From: Paraburkholderia sp. LEh10
GTDB lineage: Bacteria > Pseudomonadota > Gammaproteobacteria > Burkholderiales > Burkholderiaceae
Direction: 5' to 3'
Assembly: GCF_017814945.1 (NCBI RefSeq)
Contig: NZ_JAGIPX010000022.1
Location: forward strand, 62,001-126,000
Length of the DNA stretch: 64,000 bases
In this document: positions 7,640 through 17,054 of the stretch, piece by piece
Layout: each line of letters opens with the position of its first letter
How positions within the stretch are numbered: position 1 is the first letter of the stretch
Made by a program: the position numbers and the translations under genes
Notes under the pieces: generated by a model
Database searches by the model: none
What the model was told of the DNA's origin: nothing
Seen by the model: the letters and a program-made list of their open reading frames with translations, nothing else

Positions 7640-9007
7640 ATGCTCGACAATCTCACTCAACGGATGGCGCGCGTCGTCAAGACGCTGCGCGGCGAAGCCC
7701 GGCTCACCGAGGCGAACACCCAGGAGATGCTGCGCGAAGTGCGCCTCGCGCTCCTCGAAGCGGACGTCGCACTGCCCGTCGTGCGCGACTTCATCTCGAA
7801 GGTGAAGGAGAAGGCGCTCGGCGAGGAAGTGATCTCCAGTCTGTCGCCAGGCCAGGCGCTCGTCGGCGTCGTGCAGCGCGAGCTGACGGCCGTGATCGGC
7901 GGCGACTACGAAGGCAAGGCCGTCGAGCTGAATCTCAATGTGACGCCGCCCGCGATCATCTTGATGGCGGGTCTGCAGGGTGCGGGTAAAACGACCACGG
8001 TCGGCAAGCTCGCGAAGCTGCTGCGCGAGAAATACAGGAAGAAAGTGCTGACGGTGTCGTGCGACGTGTATCGTCCCGCCGCTATCGCGCAGCTGAAGAC
8101 GGTGACCGAACAGGTCGGCGCCGATTTCTTCCCGTCGCAGCCGGACCAGAAGCCCGTCGATATCGCGCGTGCCGCTGTCGACTGGGCGAAGCGCCACTAT
8201 CACGATGTGCTGCTCGTCGACACGGCCGGCCGTCTCGGTATCGACGAAGCGATGATGAACGAGATCTCCGCGCTGCATAAGGAGCTCGACCCGGCCGAAA
8301 CGCTGTTCGTCGTCGATGCGATGCTCGGCCAGGACGCCGTGAACACCGCGAAGGCGTTCAACGACGCACTGCCGCTCACGGGCGTCGTGCTGACCAAGCT
8401 CGACGGCGATTCGCGCGGCGGCGCGGCGCTCTCCGTGCGTCATGTGACGGGCAAGCCGATCAAGTTCGTCGGCGTCGCGGAAAAGCTCGACGGCCTCGAG
8501 ATCTTCTATCCGGACCGGATGGCTAACCGGATTCTCGGCATGGGCGACATTCTCGCGCTCGTCGAGGAAGCGCAGCGCGGCGTCGATGTGCAGGCCGCGC
8601 AGAAGCTCGCCGACAAGGTCAAGAAAGGCGGCGACTTCGATCTGAACGATTTTCGCGCGCAGCTCTCGCAGATGAAGAAGATGGGCGGCCTGTCGTCACT
8701 GATGGACAAGCTGCCCGCGCAGTTCCAGCAGGCCGCGTCGAACGCCGACATGGGCCAGGCCGAAAAGCAGATGCGCCGCATGGAAGGCATCATCAATTCG
8801 ATGACGCCCGCCGAGCGCGCAAGGCCCGAGCTGATCAAGGCGACCCGCAAGCGCCGGATCGCGGCGGGCGCGGGCGTGCAGGTGCAGGAAGTCAACCGTT
8901 TGCTGAACCAGTACGACCAGATGCGCACGATGATGAAGAAGCTCAAAGGCGGCAATCTGCAAAAGATGATGCGCGGCATGAAGGGCATGCTGCCCGGCAT
9001 GCGCTGA
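7640..9007 (+). CDS. ffh: signal recognition particle protein Ffh
   Basis: SRP54-type GTPase that binds signal sequences of nascent inner-membrane proteins together with 4.5S RNA and docks on FtsY. The 455-aa product shows the N domain (1-90), the G domain with P-loop GLQGAGKTTT at 111-120, DTAGR and TKLDGD motifs, and the methionine-rich M domain from about residue 330 to the end. It is full length. The 4.5S RNA gene is not in this window. It is divergent from the ypjD-like gene with ~95 bases between them. Confidence 0.98.
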   Translation: MLDNLTQRMARVVKTLRGEARLTEANTQEMLREVRLALLEADVALPVVRDFISKVKEKALGEEVISSLSPGQALVGVVQRELTAVIGGDYEGKAVELNLNVTPPAIILMAGLQGAGKTTTVGKLAKLLREKYRKKVLTVSCDVYRPAAIAQLKTVTEQVGADFFPSQPDQKPVDIARAAVDWAKRHYHDVLLVDTAGRLGIDEAMMNEISALHKELDPAETLFVVDAMLGQDAVNTAKAFNDALPLTGVVLTKLDGDSRGGAALSVRHVTGKPIKFVGVAEKLDGLEIFYPDRMANRILGMGDILALVEEAQRGVDVQAAQKLADKVKKGGDFDLNDFRAQLSQMKKMGGLSSLMDKLPAQFQQAASNADMGQAEKQMRRMEGIINSMTPAERARPELIKATRKRRIAAGAGVQVQEVNRLLNQYDQMRTMMKKLKGGNLQKMMRGMKGMLPGMR

Positions 9008-9165
9008 TCTTTCCGTCGTCATTCCGGCCGTTGCGCTTTCGCAAGCAAGGAAGCGCGGCGGCCGCCGCGACCCGGAGTATGCCGAATGAAGGCGCGGGTA
9101 TATGCTGTAGCGCGCCGGGTCGTTGTCTCTCACACTATGTATACAGTTACCGCCCGCCAGACGTC

Positions 9166-9717
9166 ATGAACCGCGAAGAAGCTCTCCACATTTTCAGCCA
9201 CTCCGAAGAAATCGTTTCAGCCAGCGACGTCAACGCGTCCATCAACCGTATGGCCGACGCCATCCGCGCCGAGATGGCCGACGACTTTCCGCTCGTGCTG
9301 TCGGTGATGGGCGGCGCGGCAGTGTTCACAGGCATGCTGCTGCCGCACCTCGATTTCCCGCTCGAGTTCGACTACATCCACCTCACCCGCTATCGCAACG
9401 CGATCAAGGGCAGCGCCGAGATGCAATGGCGCGTCGCGCCCGCCGAGTCGGTGAAGGACCGCGTCGTGCTCGTGCTCGACGACATCCTCGACGAAGGCGA
9501 GACGATGGCCGCGATCCGCGACCGGATCATGGCGATGGGCGCGAAGCGCTTCATGAGCGCGGTGCTGTGCGAGAAGATCATTCCGAAGGCGAAGCCGCTG
9601 CGTCCGGACTTCTGCGGCTTCGAAGTGCCCGACCGCTATGTGTTCGGCTGCGGAATGGACGCGAAGGGATACTGGCGCAATCTGCCCACGATCCGCGCGC
9701 TGACGGAAGGTGCATAA
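9166..9717 (+). CDS. hpt: hypoxanthine-guanine phosphoribosyltransferase
   Basis: Purine salvage enzyme joining hypoxanthine or guanine to PRPP to give IMP or GMP. The 183-aa product contains the PRPP-binding signature VVLVLDDILDEGETM (residues 100-114) typical of type I phosphoribosyltransferases. The start MNREEALHIF was chosen over a longer frame because the extension lacks coding character. A strong bidirectional terminator follows the stop. Confidence 0.93.
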   Translation: MNREEALHIFSHSEEIVSASDVNASINRMADAIRAEMADDFPLVLSVMGGAAVFTGMLLPHLDFPLEFDYIHLTRYRNAIKGSAEMQWRVAPAESVKDRVVLVLDDILDEGETMAAIRDRIMAMGAKRFMSAVLCEKIIPKAKPLRPDFCGFEVPDRYVFGCGMDAKGYWRNLPTIRALTEGA

Positions 9718-9744
9718 CGCGACCGAACTCCGGCGACAGACACG

Positions 9745-9773
9745 AAAAAAGCGACCTCGAGGGTCGCTTTTTT
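9745..9773. terminator. bidirectional terminator between hpt and marC
   Basis: AAAAAAGCGACC-TCGAG-GGTCGCTTTTTT forms a 12-bp stem with A- and T-runs on both sides. It therefore ends transcripts from hpt (+) and from the convergent marC (-). Confidence 0.92.
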
Positions 9774-9786
9774 GTTGCTGCTTCGG

Positions 9787-10392
9787 CTAGTGATCGAGTT
9801 GATGCACGAAAGTGCGGATGCCGCCCAGCATCATCTCGACTGAAATCGCGACGAGCACGAGACCCATCAACCGCTCGAACGCCATCACCGTACGCTCGCC
9901 GAGCCATTGCTGGATGCGCTCCGCCATCACCAGCACGATCGCGCAGCCGATCATCGTGACGGTGAGAGCCGCCACCCATTCGGCCATCTTGTTCGGCGCC
10001 TGCGATGTCAGCAACATCACCGTCGCGAGCGCGGACGGTCCGGCGAGCGCCGGAATCGCGAGCGGCACGATCAACGGTTCGGCCGCGCGAGTGTCCGCGC
10101 CGAACGGGCCGTCGGGATGCGGAAAGATCATCCGCAGCGCGATCAGAAACAGCACGATCCCGCCGCCGATGCGCAATGACAGATCGGTGAGGCTCATCAT
10201 CCGCAGAAAGCGGTCGCCGACGAGCATGAACACCAGCAGGATCACGAACGCGATGGCAACTTCGCGCAGGATCACGCGGATGCGCCGGTGAGGCGTAACA
10301 CCCCGCAAGCAGTTGATGAAGAGCGGGATGTTGCCGAGCGGATCAGTGATGAGAACGAGCAGGACGGTCGCGGACAGGAAGTTGTACTCCAC
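9787..10392 (-). CDS. MarC family integral membrane protein
   Basis: 201-aa protein with six hydrophobic segments and the MarC/UPF0056 pattern, including TDPLGNIPLF near residue 17 and PLAIPALAGPSA near residue 127. The family is widespread and its function unsettled; the early link to multiple antibiotic resistance was not upheld. It lies 12 bases after the proS stop on the same strand, so it is probably co-transcribed with proS. Confidence 0.9.
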   Translation of the reverse strand: MEYNFLSATVLLVLITDPLGNIPLFINCLRGVTPHRRIRVILREVAIAFVILLVFMLVGDRFLRMMSLTDLSLRIGGGIVLFLIALRMIFPHPDGPFGADTRAAEPLIVPLAIPALAGPSALATVMLLTSQAPNKMAEWVAALTVTMIGCAIVLVMAERIQQWLGERTVMAFERLMGLVLVAISVEMMLGGIRTFVHQLDH

Positions 10393-10404
10393 CGTCCGCC
10401 CCGA

Positions 10405-12141
10405 TCAGTGCGCGAGCGCCGCTTTGATCTTCTCGATCACGGCCTGCGCCGCACCCTCGACGGGCAGTAGCGTCGCTTCCGCTTCGCGGCGGCCCTGATA
10501 CTCGATCTTGCCGTCCTTGAGGCCGCGATCGCCGATCACGAGACGATGCGGCACGCCGATCAGTTCCCAGTCCGCGAACATCACGCCGGGGCGCTCGCCG
10601 CGATCGTCGAGAATCACGTCGATGCCCGCCGCGACGAGTTCGTCATGCAGCTTGTCCGCCTGCTCGCGCACGGCGTCGCTGCGGTCGTAGCCCATCGGGC
10701 ACAGCACGACTTCGAACGGCGCGATCGCTTCCGGCCAGATGATGCCCTTGTCGTCAAAGTTCTGTTCGATCGCCGCGCCGAGGATGCGCGTGACGCCGAT
10801 CCCGTAGCAGCCCATCTGCATGGGCTGCGGCTTGCCCGATTCGTCGAGGAACGTCGCGTTCATCGCTTCCGAGTACTTGGTGCCGAGCTGGAACACGTGA
10901 CCGACTTCGATGCCGCGGCAGATATCGATGACGCCCTTGCCGTCCGGCGACGGATCGCCCTTCTTCACGTTGCGGATGTCGGCGACGACAGGCTCGGGCA
11001 GATCGCGGCCCCAGTTCACGCCCGTCGTGTGGAAATCGACTTCGTTCGTGCCGACAACGAAATCGCTCATGTTCGCGACCGTGCGATCCGCGATCACCTT
11101 GACGGGCTTCTTCGTGTTCAGCGGCCCGAGGTAGCCCGGCGGCGTGCCGAACCACTCGACGATTTCTTCTTCGGTCGCGAAGCGGTACTCGGCGAGACCC
11201 GGCAGCTTGTTCGTCTTGATTTCGTTCAGATCATGGTCGCCGCGCAGCATCAGCAGCCAGATGGTCGGCTCGGCGCCTTCGTTGTCAGTAGCGAGAACGA
11301 TCGACTTGATGGTGCGCTCGAGCGGAATGTCCAGATACTCAGCGACGGCTTCGCACTTCGCCTTGCCCGGCGTCGGCGTCTTCTTGAGCTCTTCCTTCGG
11401 CGCGGCGCGTGCGGCGATCAACGGCAACGCTTCGGCCGCTTCGACGTTCGATGCAAAGTCGGAAGTCGGGCAATACGCGATGTCGTCCTCACCCGTATCG
11501 GCGATCACGTGGAATTCGTGCGAACCGCTGCCGCCGATCGAACCGTTGTCCGCCGCGACCGCGCGGAAATCGAGGCCCAGGCGCGTGAAAATGCGCACGT
11601 ACGCGTCGTACATCTTGCGATACGACTCCTGCAGGCCGTCCGCGTCCTTATCGAACGAATACGCGTCCTTCATGATGAACTCGCGGCCGCGCATCACGCC
11701 GAAACGCGGGCGAATCTCGTCTCGGAACTTCGTCTGAATCTGATAGAAGTTCACGGGCATCTGCCGGTAGCTCTTGATCTGATTGCGCGCGATGTCCGTC
11801 ACGACCTCTTCGTGCGTTGGCCCGATCACGAAGTCGGTCTGCTTGCGGTCCTTGAAGCGCAACAGCTCGGGACCATATTTTTCCCAGCGGCCCGATTCCT
11901 GCCACAGCTCCGCCGGCTGCACGGCCGGCATCAGCAGTTCGATCGCGCCCGCCCGGTTCATTTCTTCGCGCACGATCGCTTCCACCTTGCGGATAGAACG
12001 CAGGCCAATTGGCAGATAGTTGTAGATGCCGCCAGCAACGCGACGGATCATGCCGGCACGAACCATGAGCTTGTGACTGACGATTTCCGCGTCGGCGGGC
12101 GCTTCCTTCAGGGTGCCAATAAAGAAACGGGAGGCTTTCAT
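10405..12141 (-). CDS. proS: prolyl-tRNA synthetase
   Basis: Class II synthetase charging tRNA-Pro; 578 aa, the normal length for the bacterial form carrying the INS editing domain. N-terminal MKASRFFIGTLKEAPADAE, motif 2 (FRDEIRPRFGVMRGREF), the editing insert around residues 230-390 and the C-terminal anticodon-binding domain are all visible. The cognate tRNA-Pro(CGG) is 6 kb away in this window. Confidence 0.97.
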   Translation of the reverse strand: MKASRFFIGTLKEAPADAEIVSHKLMVRAGMIRRVAGGIYNYLPIGLRSIRKVEAIVREEMNRAGAIELLMPAVQPAELWQESGRWEKYGPELLRFKDRKQTDFVIGPTHEEVVTDIARNQIKSYRQMPVNFYQIQTKFRDEIRPRFGVMRGREFIMKDAYSFDKDADGLQESYRKMYDAYVRIFTRLGLDFRAVAADNGSIGGSGSHEFHVIADTGEDDIAYCPTSDFASNVEAAEALPLIAARAAPKEELKKTPTPGKAKCEAVAEYLDIPLERTIKSIVLATDNEGAEPTIWLLMLRGDHDLNEIKTNKLPGLAEYRFATEEEIVEWFGTPPGYLGPLNTKKPVKVIADRTVANMSDFVVGTNEVDFHTTGVNWGRDLPEPVVADIRNVKKGDPSPDGKGVIDICRGIEVGHVFQLGTKYSEAMNATFLDESGKPQPMQMGCYGIGVTRILGAAIEQNFDDKGIIWPEAIAPFEVVLCPMGYDRSDAVREQADKLHDELVAAGIDVILDDRGERPGVMFADWELIGVPHRLVIGDRGLKDGKIEYQGRREAEATLLPVEGAAQAVIEKIKAALAH

Positions 12142-12369
12142 TCAGAATTTTCCAAAAGCGGCGGACCAAAGGGGCCGCCCGAAAAGGTAAGACGATGGGT
12201 TCAAGCGCCTGCGCGCCGATCCTGCCGGCACACGCCAGAGCGAGATTGTCGCACGCGCCGGTTTTTGCCCAACGGCGTCGGCAAGCGGCTGTCGCAGCGG
12301 CGGGCGCTGCTTGTTACAGCCGATCGCGCCAATCTGGTGCGAAGCGGTGCGTTAGACCCGTTATCTGTT

Positions 12370-12375
12370 TATAAT
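12370..12375 (+). promoter_or_regulatory. -10 hexamer of rppH promoter
   Basis: A perfect TATAAT lies 33 bases before the rppH ATG in a locally AT-rich patch. I see no good -35 at 16-18 bp, so only the -10 is called. Confidence 0.5.
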
Positions 12376-12408
12376 CAAAGCAATTTTAAAGGATTCGAAG
12401 GTGGTTGT

Positions 12409-13104
12409 ATGCTGGATCGTGAAGGCTTTCGCCCGAACGTCGGCATCATCCTCTTGAACGCTCACAACGAGGTGTTTTGGGGCAAGCGGCTCCGTGAACA
12501 TTCCTGGCAGTTTCCGCAAGGGGGCATCAAATACGGTGAGACCCCAGTGCAAGCGATGTATCGGGAGTTACACGAAGAAACCGGCCTGCTTCCAGAGCAC
12601 GTCAAGGTTATCGGTCGCACGCGCGACTGGTTGCGTTATGAGGTGCCTGACAAGTTCATCAAGCGTGAGGTTCGCGGTCACTACCGCGGCCAGAAGCAGA
12701 TCTGGTTCTTGCTCAGGATGGTTGGACGCGATTGCGACATCTGTTTGCGCGCGACCGATCACCCCGAGTTCGATGCCTGGCGCTGGAACGAGTACTGGGT
12801 GCCGCTCGACTGTGTGATCGAGTTCAAGCGGGATGTGTATCAGCTGGCGTTAACGGAATTGTCCCGCTTCCTGCGGCGCCCTGCGCCGCGCACGGAACGG
12901 CCCGGTGGACATCATCACGGGCAGCGCTATCCGCGGATGGCGTCGTCGGTGAATGCGCCGCCAGGCGCGTCGATGGGGTCTGCTGCTACCGTGACCACGG
13001 TCACGACGACGATTGCCGTCCAAACGACGCTGCGTGCGACAATCGGGTCGGACTGTTCGTCGACGGAAGACCCGATCGCTCACGTGCCGGGGTTGCGCGA
13101 TTGA
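12409..13104 (+). CDS. rppH: RNA pyrophosphohydrolase
   Basis: Nudix hydrolase that removes pyrophosphate from the 5' triphosphate of mRNAs, starting 5'-end-dependent decay. The Nudix box runs from GGIKYGETP (38-46) to RELHEETGL (52-60). The start MLDREGFRPNVGIILLN is the family N-terminus; the frame is open far upstream, but that part is antisense to proS. At 231 aa it is ~55 residues longer than E. coli RppH. The surplus is a C-terminal low-complexity tail with GGHHHG and a Thr/Val-rich stretch, of unknown role. Confidence 0.95.
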   Translation: MLDREGFRPNVGIILLNAHNEVFWGKRLREHSWQFPQGGIKYGETPVQAMYRELHEETGLLPEHVKVIGRTRDWLRYEVPDKFIKREVRGHYRGQKQIWFLLRMVGRDCDICLRATDHPEFDAWRWNEYWVPLDCVIEFKRDVYQLALTELSRFLRRPAPRTERPGGHHHGQRYPRMASSVNAPPGASMGSAATVTTVTTTIAVQTTLRATIGSDCSSTEDPIAHVPGLRD

Positions 13105-13179
13105 CACTGTGCGGCTGTTCACGCCGCATCTGCCGGTGCGGCGTGAGACACGCTGCGCCGGCGTTTCGAGGAAATCATA

Positions 13180-13749
13180 TTGAAAGTATTTGCTTTCGCC
13201 GTGGCATGCGTCGCCACGGGCGTTCTGCTGGCTGGCTGTTCGAGCACCAAGAGTTCCACTCCGTCCGACGGACCCAAGAGCGACTTTCAGTACCTGTTCG
13301 ACCGGCCGTCGACGTGGACCGAAAAGAAAGTCGATACGCTCCCGCCCATGCCGCAGCCGGGCAATCTGCTGCCTTTCAACGTCTCGCAGAACACCCCGCT
13401 TCAGTTCGCACTCGATGCGAAATCGCTGACGGTCGATAACGACGGCGTAATCCGTTACACCGTGGTGATCATGAGCCCAAGCGGCGCCCGCAACGTGAAC
13501 TACGAAGGCATCCGCTGCGAAGACTACTCGTGGAAGCTGTATGCGGGTCTCAATGCGGACCACGACGGATGGGACCGCACGGTCGAAAACGACTGGACGC
13601 GCATCGAGAACGGCGACCTGAATGCCTATCACGCAGCGCTCTATCAGGATTATTTCTGCACGAGCAAGATGCCCGTGGGCAAGGCGGAAACGATCCTGAA
13701 CAACATTAAATACAAGCGCGCGAACAGCACGCTGATTCGCGGCGGTTGA
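13180..13749 (+). CDS. CNP1-like family lipoprotein
   Basis: 189-aa predicted outer-envelope lipoprotein. A signal peptide (1-19) ends in the lipobox LLAG followed by Cys20, giving an acylated N-terminus. The mature part matches the CNP1-like family (named after a Neisseria protein), with YLFDRPSTWTEKKV and a Cys/Trp-containing core (GIRCEDYSWKLYAGL). Function is unknown. The start is a TTG at 13180 preceded by a good GAGGAAA ribosome site. It ends before a strong terminator shared with convergent proB. Confidence 0.82.
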   Translation: MKVFAFAVACVATGVLLAGCSSTKSSTPSDGPKSDFQYLFDRPSTWTEKKVDTLPPMPQPGNLLPFNVSQNTPLQFALDAKSLTVDNDGVIRYTVVIMSPSGARNVNYEGIRCEDYSWKLYAGLNADHDGWDRTVENDWTRIENGDLNAYHAALYQDYFCTSKMPVGKAETILNNIKYKRANSTLIRGG

Positions 13750-13810
13750 TCGGGCTGATTCGTGCTGCGCGCATGAGCGCAGAGCACACCCTTCCCCACG
13801 ACAGCATGAC

Positions 13811-13845
13811 AAAAAAGCCGTCCCATCTTTCGATGGGACGGCTTT
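13811..13845. terminator. bidirectional terminator between CNP1-like gene and proB
   Basis: A 14-bp stem AAAGCCGTCCCATC / GATGGGACGGCTTT with a 4-base loop and an A-run before it. On the minus strand the stem is followed by T6, a good terminator for proB. Confidence 0.9.
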
Positions 13846-13880
13846 CGTGTTTCTTGGGCCTTCCTCGGGCTGGCGGGATG

Positions 13881-14999
13881 CTAGACGAGCACCAGATTGT
13901 CCCGGTGGATGAGCTCAGGCTCGAGCATGTAGCCCAGCACGGACTCGATTTCGCCGCTCGGTCGACGCTGAATCAGCTTCGTCTCCGCGCTGCTGTAGTT
14001 CGTCAATCCGCGCGCGACTTCGCGCCCGGAAGCGTTCAGGCACGCAATCACTTCGCCGCGCGCAAACGCACCCTGCACGCCGATGACGCCGATCGGCAGC
14101 AGGCTCTTGCCGCCTTCCGTGAGTTTCTCGACCGCACCATCGTCGATCACCACATGCCCACGCACCTGCAGATGGTCCGCCATCCATTGCTTGCGCGCGG
14201 CCATGCGCGCGGTGCGCGCGATCAGCTGGGTGCCGATCGCCTCGCCCGACGCAAGCCGCGCCAGCACGTCCGCCTCGCGGCCGCTTGCGATCACCGTATT
14301 CGCGCCACTGTGAGCTGCGCGTTTCGCCGCGAGAATTTTCGTCAGCATGCCGCCGCGGCCGATGCTCGAGCCGGCGCCGCCCGCCATCGCCTCGAGTTCC
14401 GGCGTCCCGGCGTCGGCCTGCTGGACGAGCGTCGCGGTGGGGTCCTTGCGTGGATCGGCGGTGAACAGACCTTGCTGGTCGGTGAGAATGATCAGCGCAT
14501 CGCCTTCGATCAGATTTGCGACCAGCGCGCCGAGCGTATCGTTGTCGCCGAATTTGATTTCGTCGGTGACGACGGTGTCGTTCTCGTTGATGATGGGGAC
14601 GACGCCGAGTCGCAGCAGCGTCAGCAGCGTCGAGCGCGCGTTCAGATAGCGCTCGCGGTCTGCCAGGTCGGCGTGCGTCAGCAAGATTTGCGCGGTGCGG
14701 ATCGAGTGCTCGGCGAAGCGGCTTTCGTAGACCTGCGCGAGCCCCATCTGCCCCACAGCCGCCGCCGCCTGCAATTCGTCGATTTCCCGCGGACGCTTGG
14801 TCCAGCCGAGACGCTGCATGCCCTCGGCGATCGCGCCTGAACTGACGAGCACGACTTCCTTCCCTTGCTCGCGCAGCGCGGCAATCTGGGCGGCCCAGCG
14901 GCCAATTGCCGCATGATCGAGGCCGCGTCCGTCGTTCGTGACGAGGCTCGACCCGACTTTGACTACCAATCGCCTGGAATCTGCGATAACGGAACGCAT
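13881..14999 (-). CDS. proB: glutamate 5-kinase
   Basis: First step of proline synthesis: ATP-dependent phosphorylation of glutamate to gamma-glutamyl phosphate. The 372-aa product has the amino-acid kinase domain (RRLVVKVGSSLVTN, VLVSSGAIAEGM, INENDTV, FGDNDTLGALVA) followed by a C-terminal PUA domain (from about residue 275), the normal full-length form with feedback control by proline. The start MRSVIADS was chosen because the upstream frame extension has no coding character. It follows obgE on the same strand, a pairing common in proteobacteria. Confidence 0.95.
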   Translation of the reverse strand: MRSVIADSRRLVVKVGSSLVTNDGRGLDHAAIGRWAAQIAALREQGKEVVLVSSGAIAEGMQRLGWTKRPREIDELQAAAAVGQMGLAQVYESRFAEHSIRTAQILLTHADLADRERYLNARSTLLTLLRLGVVPIINENDTVVTDEIKFGDNDTLGALVANLIEGDALIILTDQQGLFTADPRKDPTATLVQQADAGTPELEAMAGGAGSSIGRGGMLTKILAAKRAAHSGANTVIASGREADVLARLASGEAIGTQLIARTARMAARKQWMADHLQVRGHVVIDDGAVEKLTEGGKSLLPIGVIGVQGAFARGEVIACLNASGREVARGLTNYSSAETKLIQRRPSGEIESVLGYMLEPELIHRDNLVLV

Positions 15000-15072
15000 T
15001 GTGCGCGGTCTCCAAGATGATTCGTTAGGCCGGCGCATGCTGGGGGTGCGCCGGCGTCCGGGGTACGGCTGC

Positions 15073-16185
15073 TTACTCCTGCGGTTCGGCCGGTGCGCCC
15101 GTGCCGCCCGCCTGCTGCTCCCGGAACCGTACGTCGGCGGCCAGATCTTCGGCTTCGGCCGCGCGATGCGCATCCGAGTGCTCGGCCAGATAGTCGTACA
15201 CGGCGTAGCACAGGTTCTCGCAACCCTGGCCGGTCAGCGCCGAAATCTCGAAAACGGGACCGTCCCACTCGAAATCCTTCAGGAAGCGGTCAACACGCGC
15301 TTTCCGCTCGTCTTCCGGGACCATGTCGAGCTTGTTCAGCACAAGCCAGCGCGGCTTGCCGTGCAGTTCTTCATCGTATTTGCGCAACTCGTTCACGATC
15401 GCTCTCGCTTCCGCGACGGGATCGACGGCTTCATCGAAGGGCGCGAGATCGACGATGTGCAGCAGCAGACCCGTGCGCTGCAAATGCCGCAGGAACTGGT
15501 GGCCGAGGCCCGCACCTTCCGCCGCGCCTTCGATCAGACCGGGAATGTCGGCGATCACAAAGCTGCGGCTCGGCCCGACGCGCACCACGCCAAGATTTGG
15601 CGCGAGCGTCGTGAACGGATAATCCGCGATTTTCGGCTTCGCGTTCGACACTGATGAAATAAACGTCGACTTCCCCGCGTTCGGCATGCCCAGCAAGCCG
15701 ACGTCCGCGAGCACTTTCAGTTCGAGGCGCACCATGCGGCGCTCGCCCGGCTTGCCGTCCGTCTTCTGGCGCGGCGCGCGGTTCGTACTCGATTTGAAGT
15801 GCAGATTGCCGAGGCCGCCCGCGCCGCCCTGCGCGACGCGCACAACCTGATTGTGCTCGGTGAGGTCGGCGATCAGTTCGCCCGTGTCCATGTCCGTGAT
15901 GATCGTGCCGACGGGCATGCGCAGCGTGATGTCGTCGCCGCCCTTACCGTAGCAATCCGAGCCGCGGCCGTTCTCGCCGTTGCGCGCCTGATGCTTTTTC
16001 GCGTAGCGGTAGTCGATCAGCGTGTTGATGTTGCGATCCGCAACTGCGTAGACGCTGCCGCCACGGCCGCCGTCGCCACCATCCGGACCGCCGAACGGGA
16101 CGAATTTCTCCCGGCGCATCGACGCGCTGCCATCCCCTCCGTCGCCGGCGATGACTTCGATCCTCGCTTCGTCAATGAACTTCAT
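15073..16185 (-). CDS. obgE: Obg/CgtA family GTPase
   Basis: Essential ribosome-associated GTPase acting in 50S assembly and stress signalling. The 370-aa product has the glycine-rich Obg fold (FIDEARIEVIAGDGGDGS, residues 3-20, to ~158), then the G domain with P-loop GMPNAGKS (166-173), DIPGL and NKLD motifs. An acidic and Gln/Ala-rich tail follows. It lies downstream of rplU-rpmA, the classic L21-L27-Obg order, but a strong terminator at 16342-16374 separates it from rpmA. Confidence 0.97.
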   Translation of the reverse strand: MKFIDEARIEVIAGDGGDGSASMRREKFVPFGGPDGGDGGRGGSVYAVADRNINTLIDYRYAKKHQARNGENGRGSDCYGKGGDDITLRMPVGTIITDMDTGELIADLTEHNQVVRVAQGGAGGLGNLHFKSSTNRAPRQKTDGKPGERRMVRLELKVLADVGLLGMPNAGKSTFISSVSNAKPKIADYPFTTLAPNLGVVRVGPSRSFVIADIPGLIEGAAEGAGLGHQFLRHLQRTGLLLHIVDLAPFDEAVDPVAEARAIVNELRKYDEELHGKPRWLVLNKLDMVPEDERKARVDRFLKDFEWDGPVFEISALTGQGCENLCYAVYDYLAEHSDAHRAAEAEDLAADVRFREQQAGGTGAPAEPQE

Positions 16186-16341
16186 GCGTTACTCCGTCCC
16201 GTTTGTATTGCTATTTTGCCGCGCGTCACGCGCATGCACCATTGGCCGATTGGCCAGGTTGACTCGATTCTTGTCCAATCGCGACATGACATGCCGCGAC
16301 TAGCTGCGTTGCGAATGAAAGATCGCAGATGCTCCGCAAAC

Positions 16342-16374
16342 AAAAAGGCCCCGCAAACTTCGCGGGGCCTTTTT
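16342..16374. terminator. terminator after rpmA, before obgE
   Basis: AAAAAGGCCCCGC / GCGGGGCCTTTTT forms a perfect 13-bp stem around a 7-base loop. It lies 30 bases after the rpmA stop and should end or attenuate the rplU-rpmA transcript, lowering obgE relative to the ribosomal proteins. Confidence 0.9.
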
Positions 16375-16403
16375 CCGGTCCTGAAGCCCGTGTCTGATCA
16401 GTT

Positions 16404-16664
16404 TCAGACAGCCGGGACGACGTTGACCGTGTGCTTCTTGTCGGCGCCCTTCGTCGTGAACTTGACGTGGCCGTCGATCAGTGCGAACAGCGTGTGATCC
16501 TTGCCGATACCGACGTTTTCACCTGCGTGCATGCGCGTGCCGCGCTGACGCACGATGATGCCGCCAGCGAGGATCGCCTGACCGCCGTAAACCTTCACGC
16601 CGAGGCGCTTCGACTCGGAGTCGCGGCCGTTCCGGGAAGAGCCGCCTGCCTTTTTGTGTGCCAT
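16404..16664 (-). CDS. rpmA: 50S ribosomal protein L27
   Basis: 86-aa ribosomal protein whose N-terminal tail reaches the peptidyl-transferase centre. It begins MAHKKAGGSSRNGRDSESK, the canonical L27 start with no extra propeptide. It is 24 bases downstream of rplU, with which it is co-transcribed. Confidence 0.98.
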   Translation of the reverse strand: MAHKKAGGSSRNGRDSESKRLGVKVYGGQAILAGGIIVRQRGTRMHAGENVGIGKDHTLFALIDGHVKFTTKGADKKHTVNVVPAV

Positions 16665-16688
16665 GTGATTACTCCTTGCCCGATGCGC

Positions 16689-17000
16689 TTACGCGTTGAT
16701 CGCGTCGATGCGCAGTTCGGTATAGTTCTGGCGGTGGCCGCCATGCTTTTGGTAGTGCTTCCGGCGACGCATCTTGAAGATGGTCACTTTGGCGTGACGA
16801 CCGTGCGACACAACGGTAGCCTTGACGGAAGCCCCACTGACCAGCGGCGTACCGAATTTAATCGATTCGCCTTCGCCCACTGCGAGAACCTGGTCGAGCG
16901 TGATTTCAGCGTCAATGTCTGCCGGTATCTGTTCTACTTTAAGTTTTTCGCCGACAGCAACCTTGTACTGCTTGCCGCCGGTTTTTATGACCGCGTACAT
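16689..17000 (-). CDS. rplU: 50S ribosomal protein L21
   Basis: 103-aa 23S rRNA-binding ribosomal protein. It starts MYAVIKTGGKQYKV and carries the KMRRRKHYQKHGGHRQ signature. The start at 17000 is the family start; a longer upstream frame would run through the promoter. It heads the rplU-rpmA unit with a good sigma70 promoter 55-84 bases upstream. Confidence 0.98.
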   Translation of the reverse strand: MYAVIKTGGKQYKVAVGEKLKVEQIPADIDAEITLDQVLAVGEGESIKFGTPLVSGASVKATVVSHGRHAKVTIFKMRRRKHYQKHGGHRQNYTELRIDAINA

Positions 17001-17054
17001 TGAAAACCTCACTCTGGATTCATTTTTCCGACGCACCACGCGCGGAAACCCTCG

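Noticed and set aside
10546..12400. Long plus-strand open frame antisense to proS and running into rppH
   Set aside because: High-GC DNA gives long antisense frames. The protein is Arg/His/Val-rich shadow sequence and only the part from 12409 matches a family (RppH).
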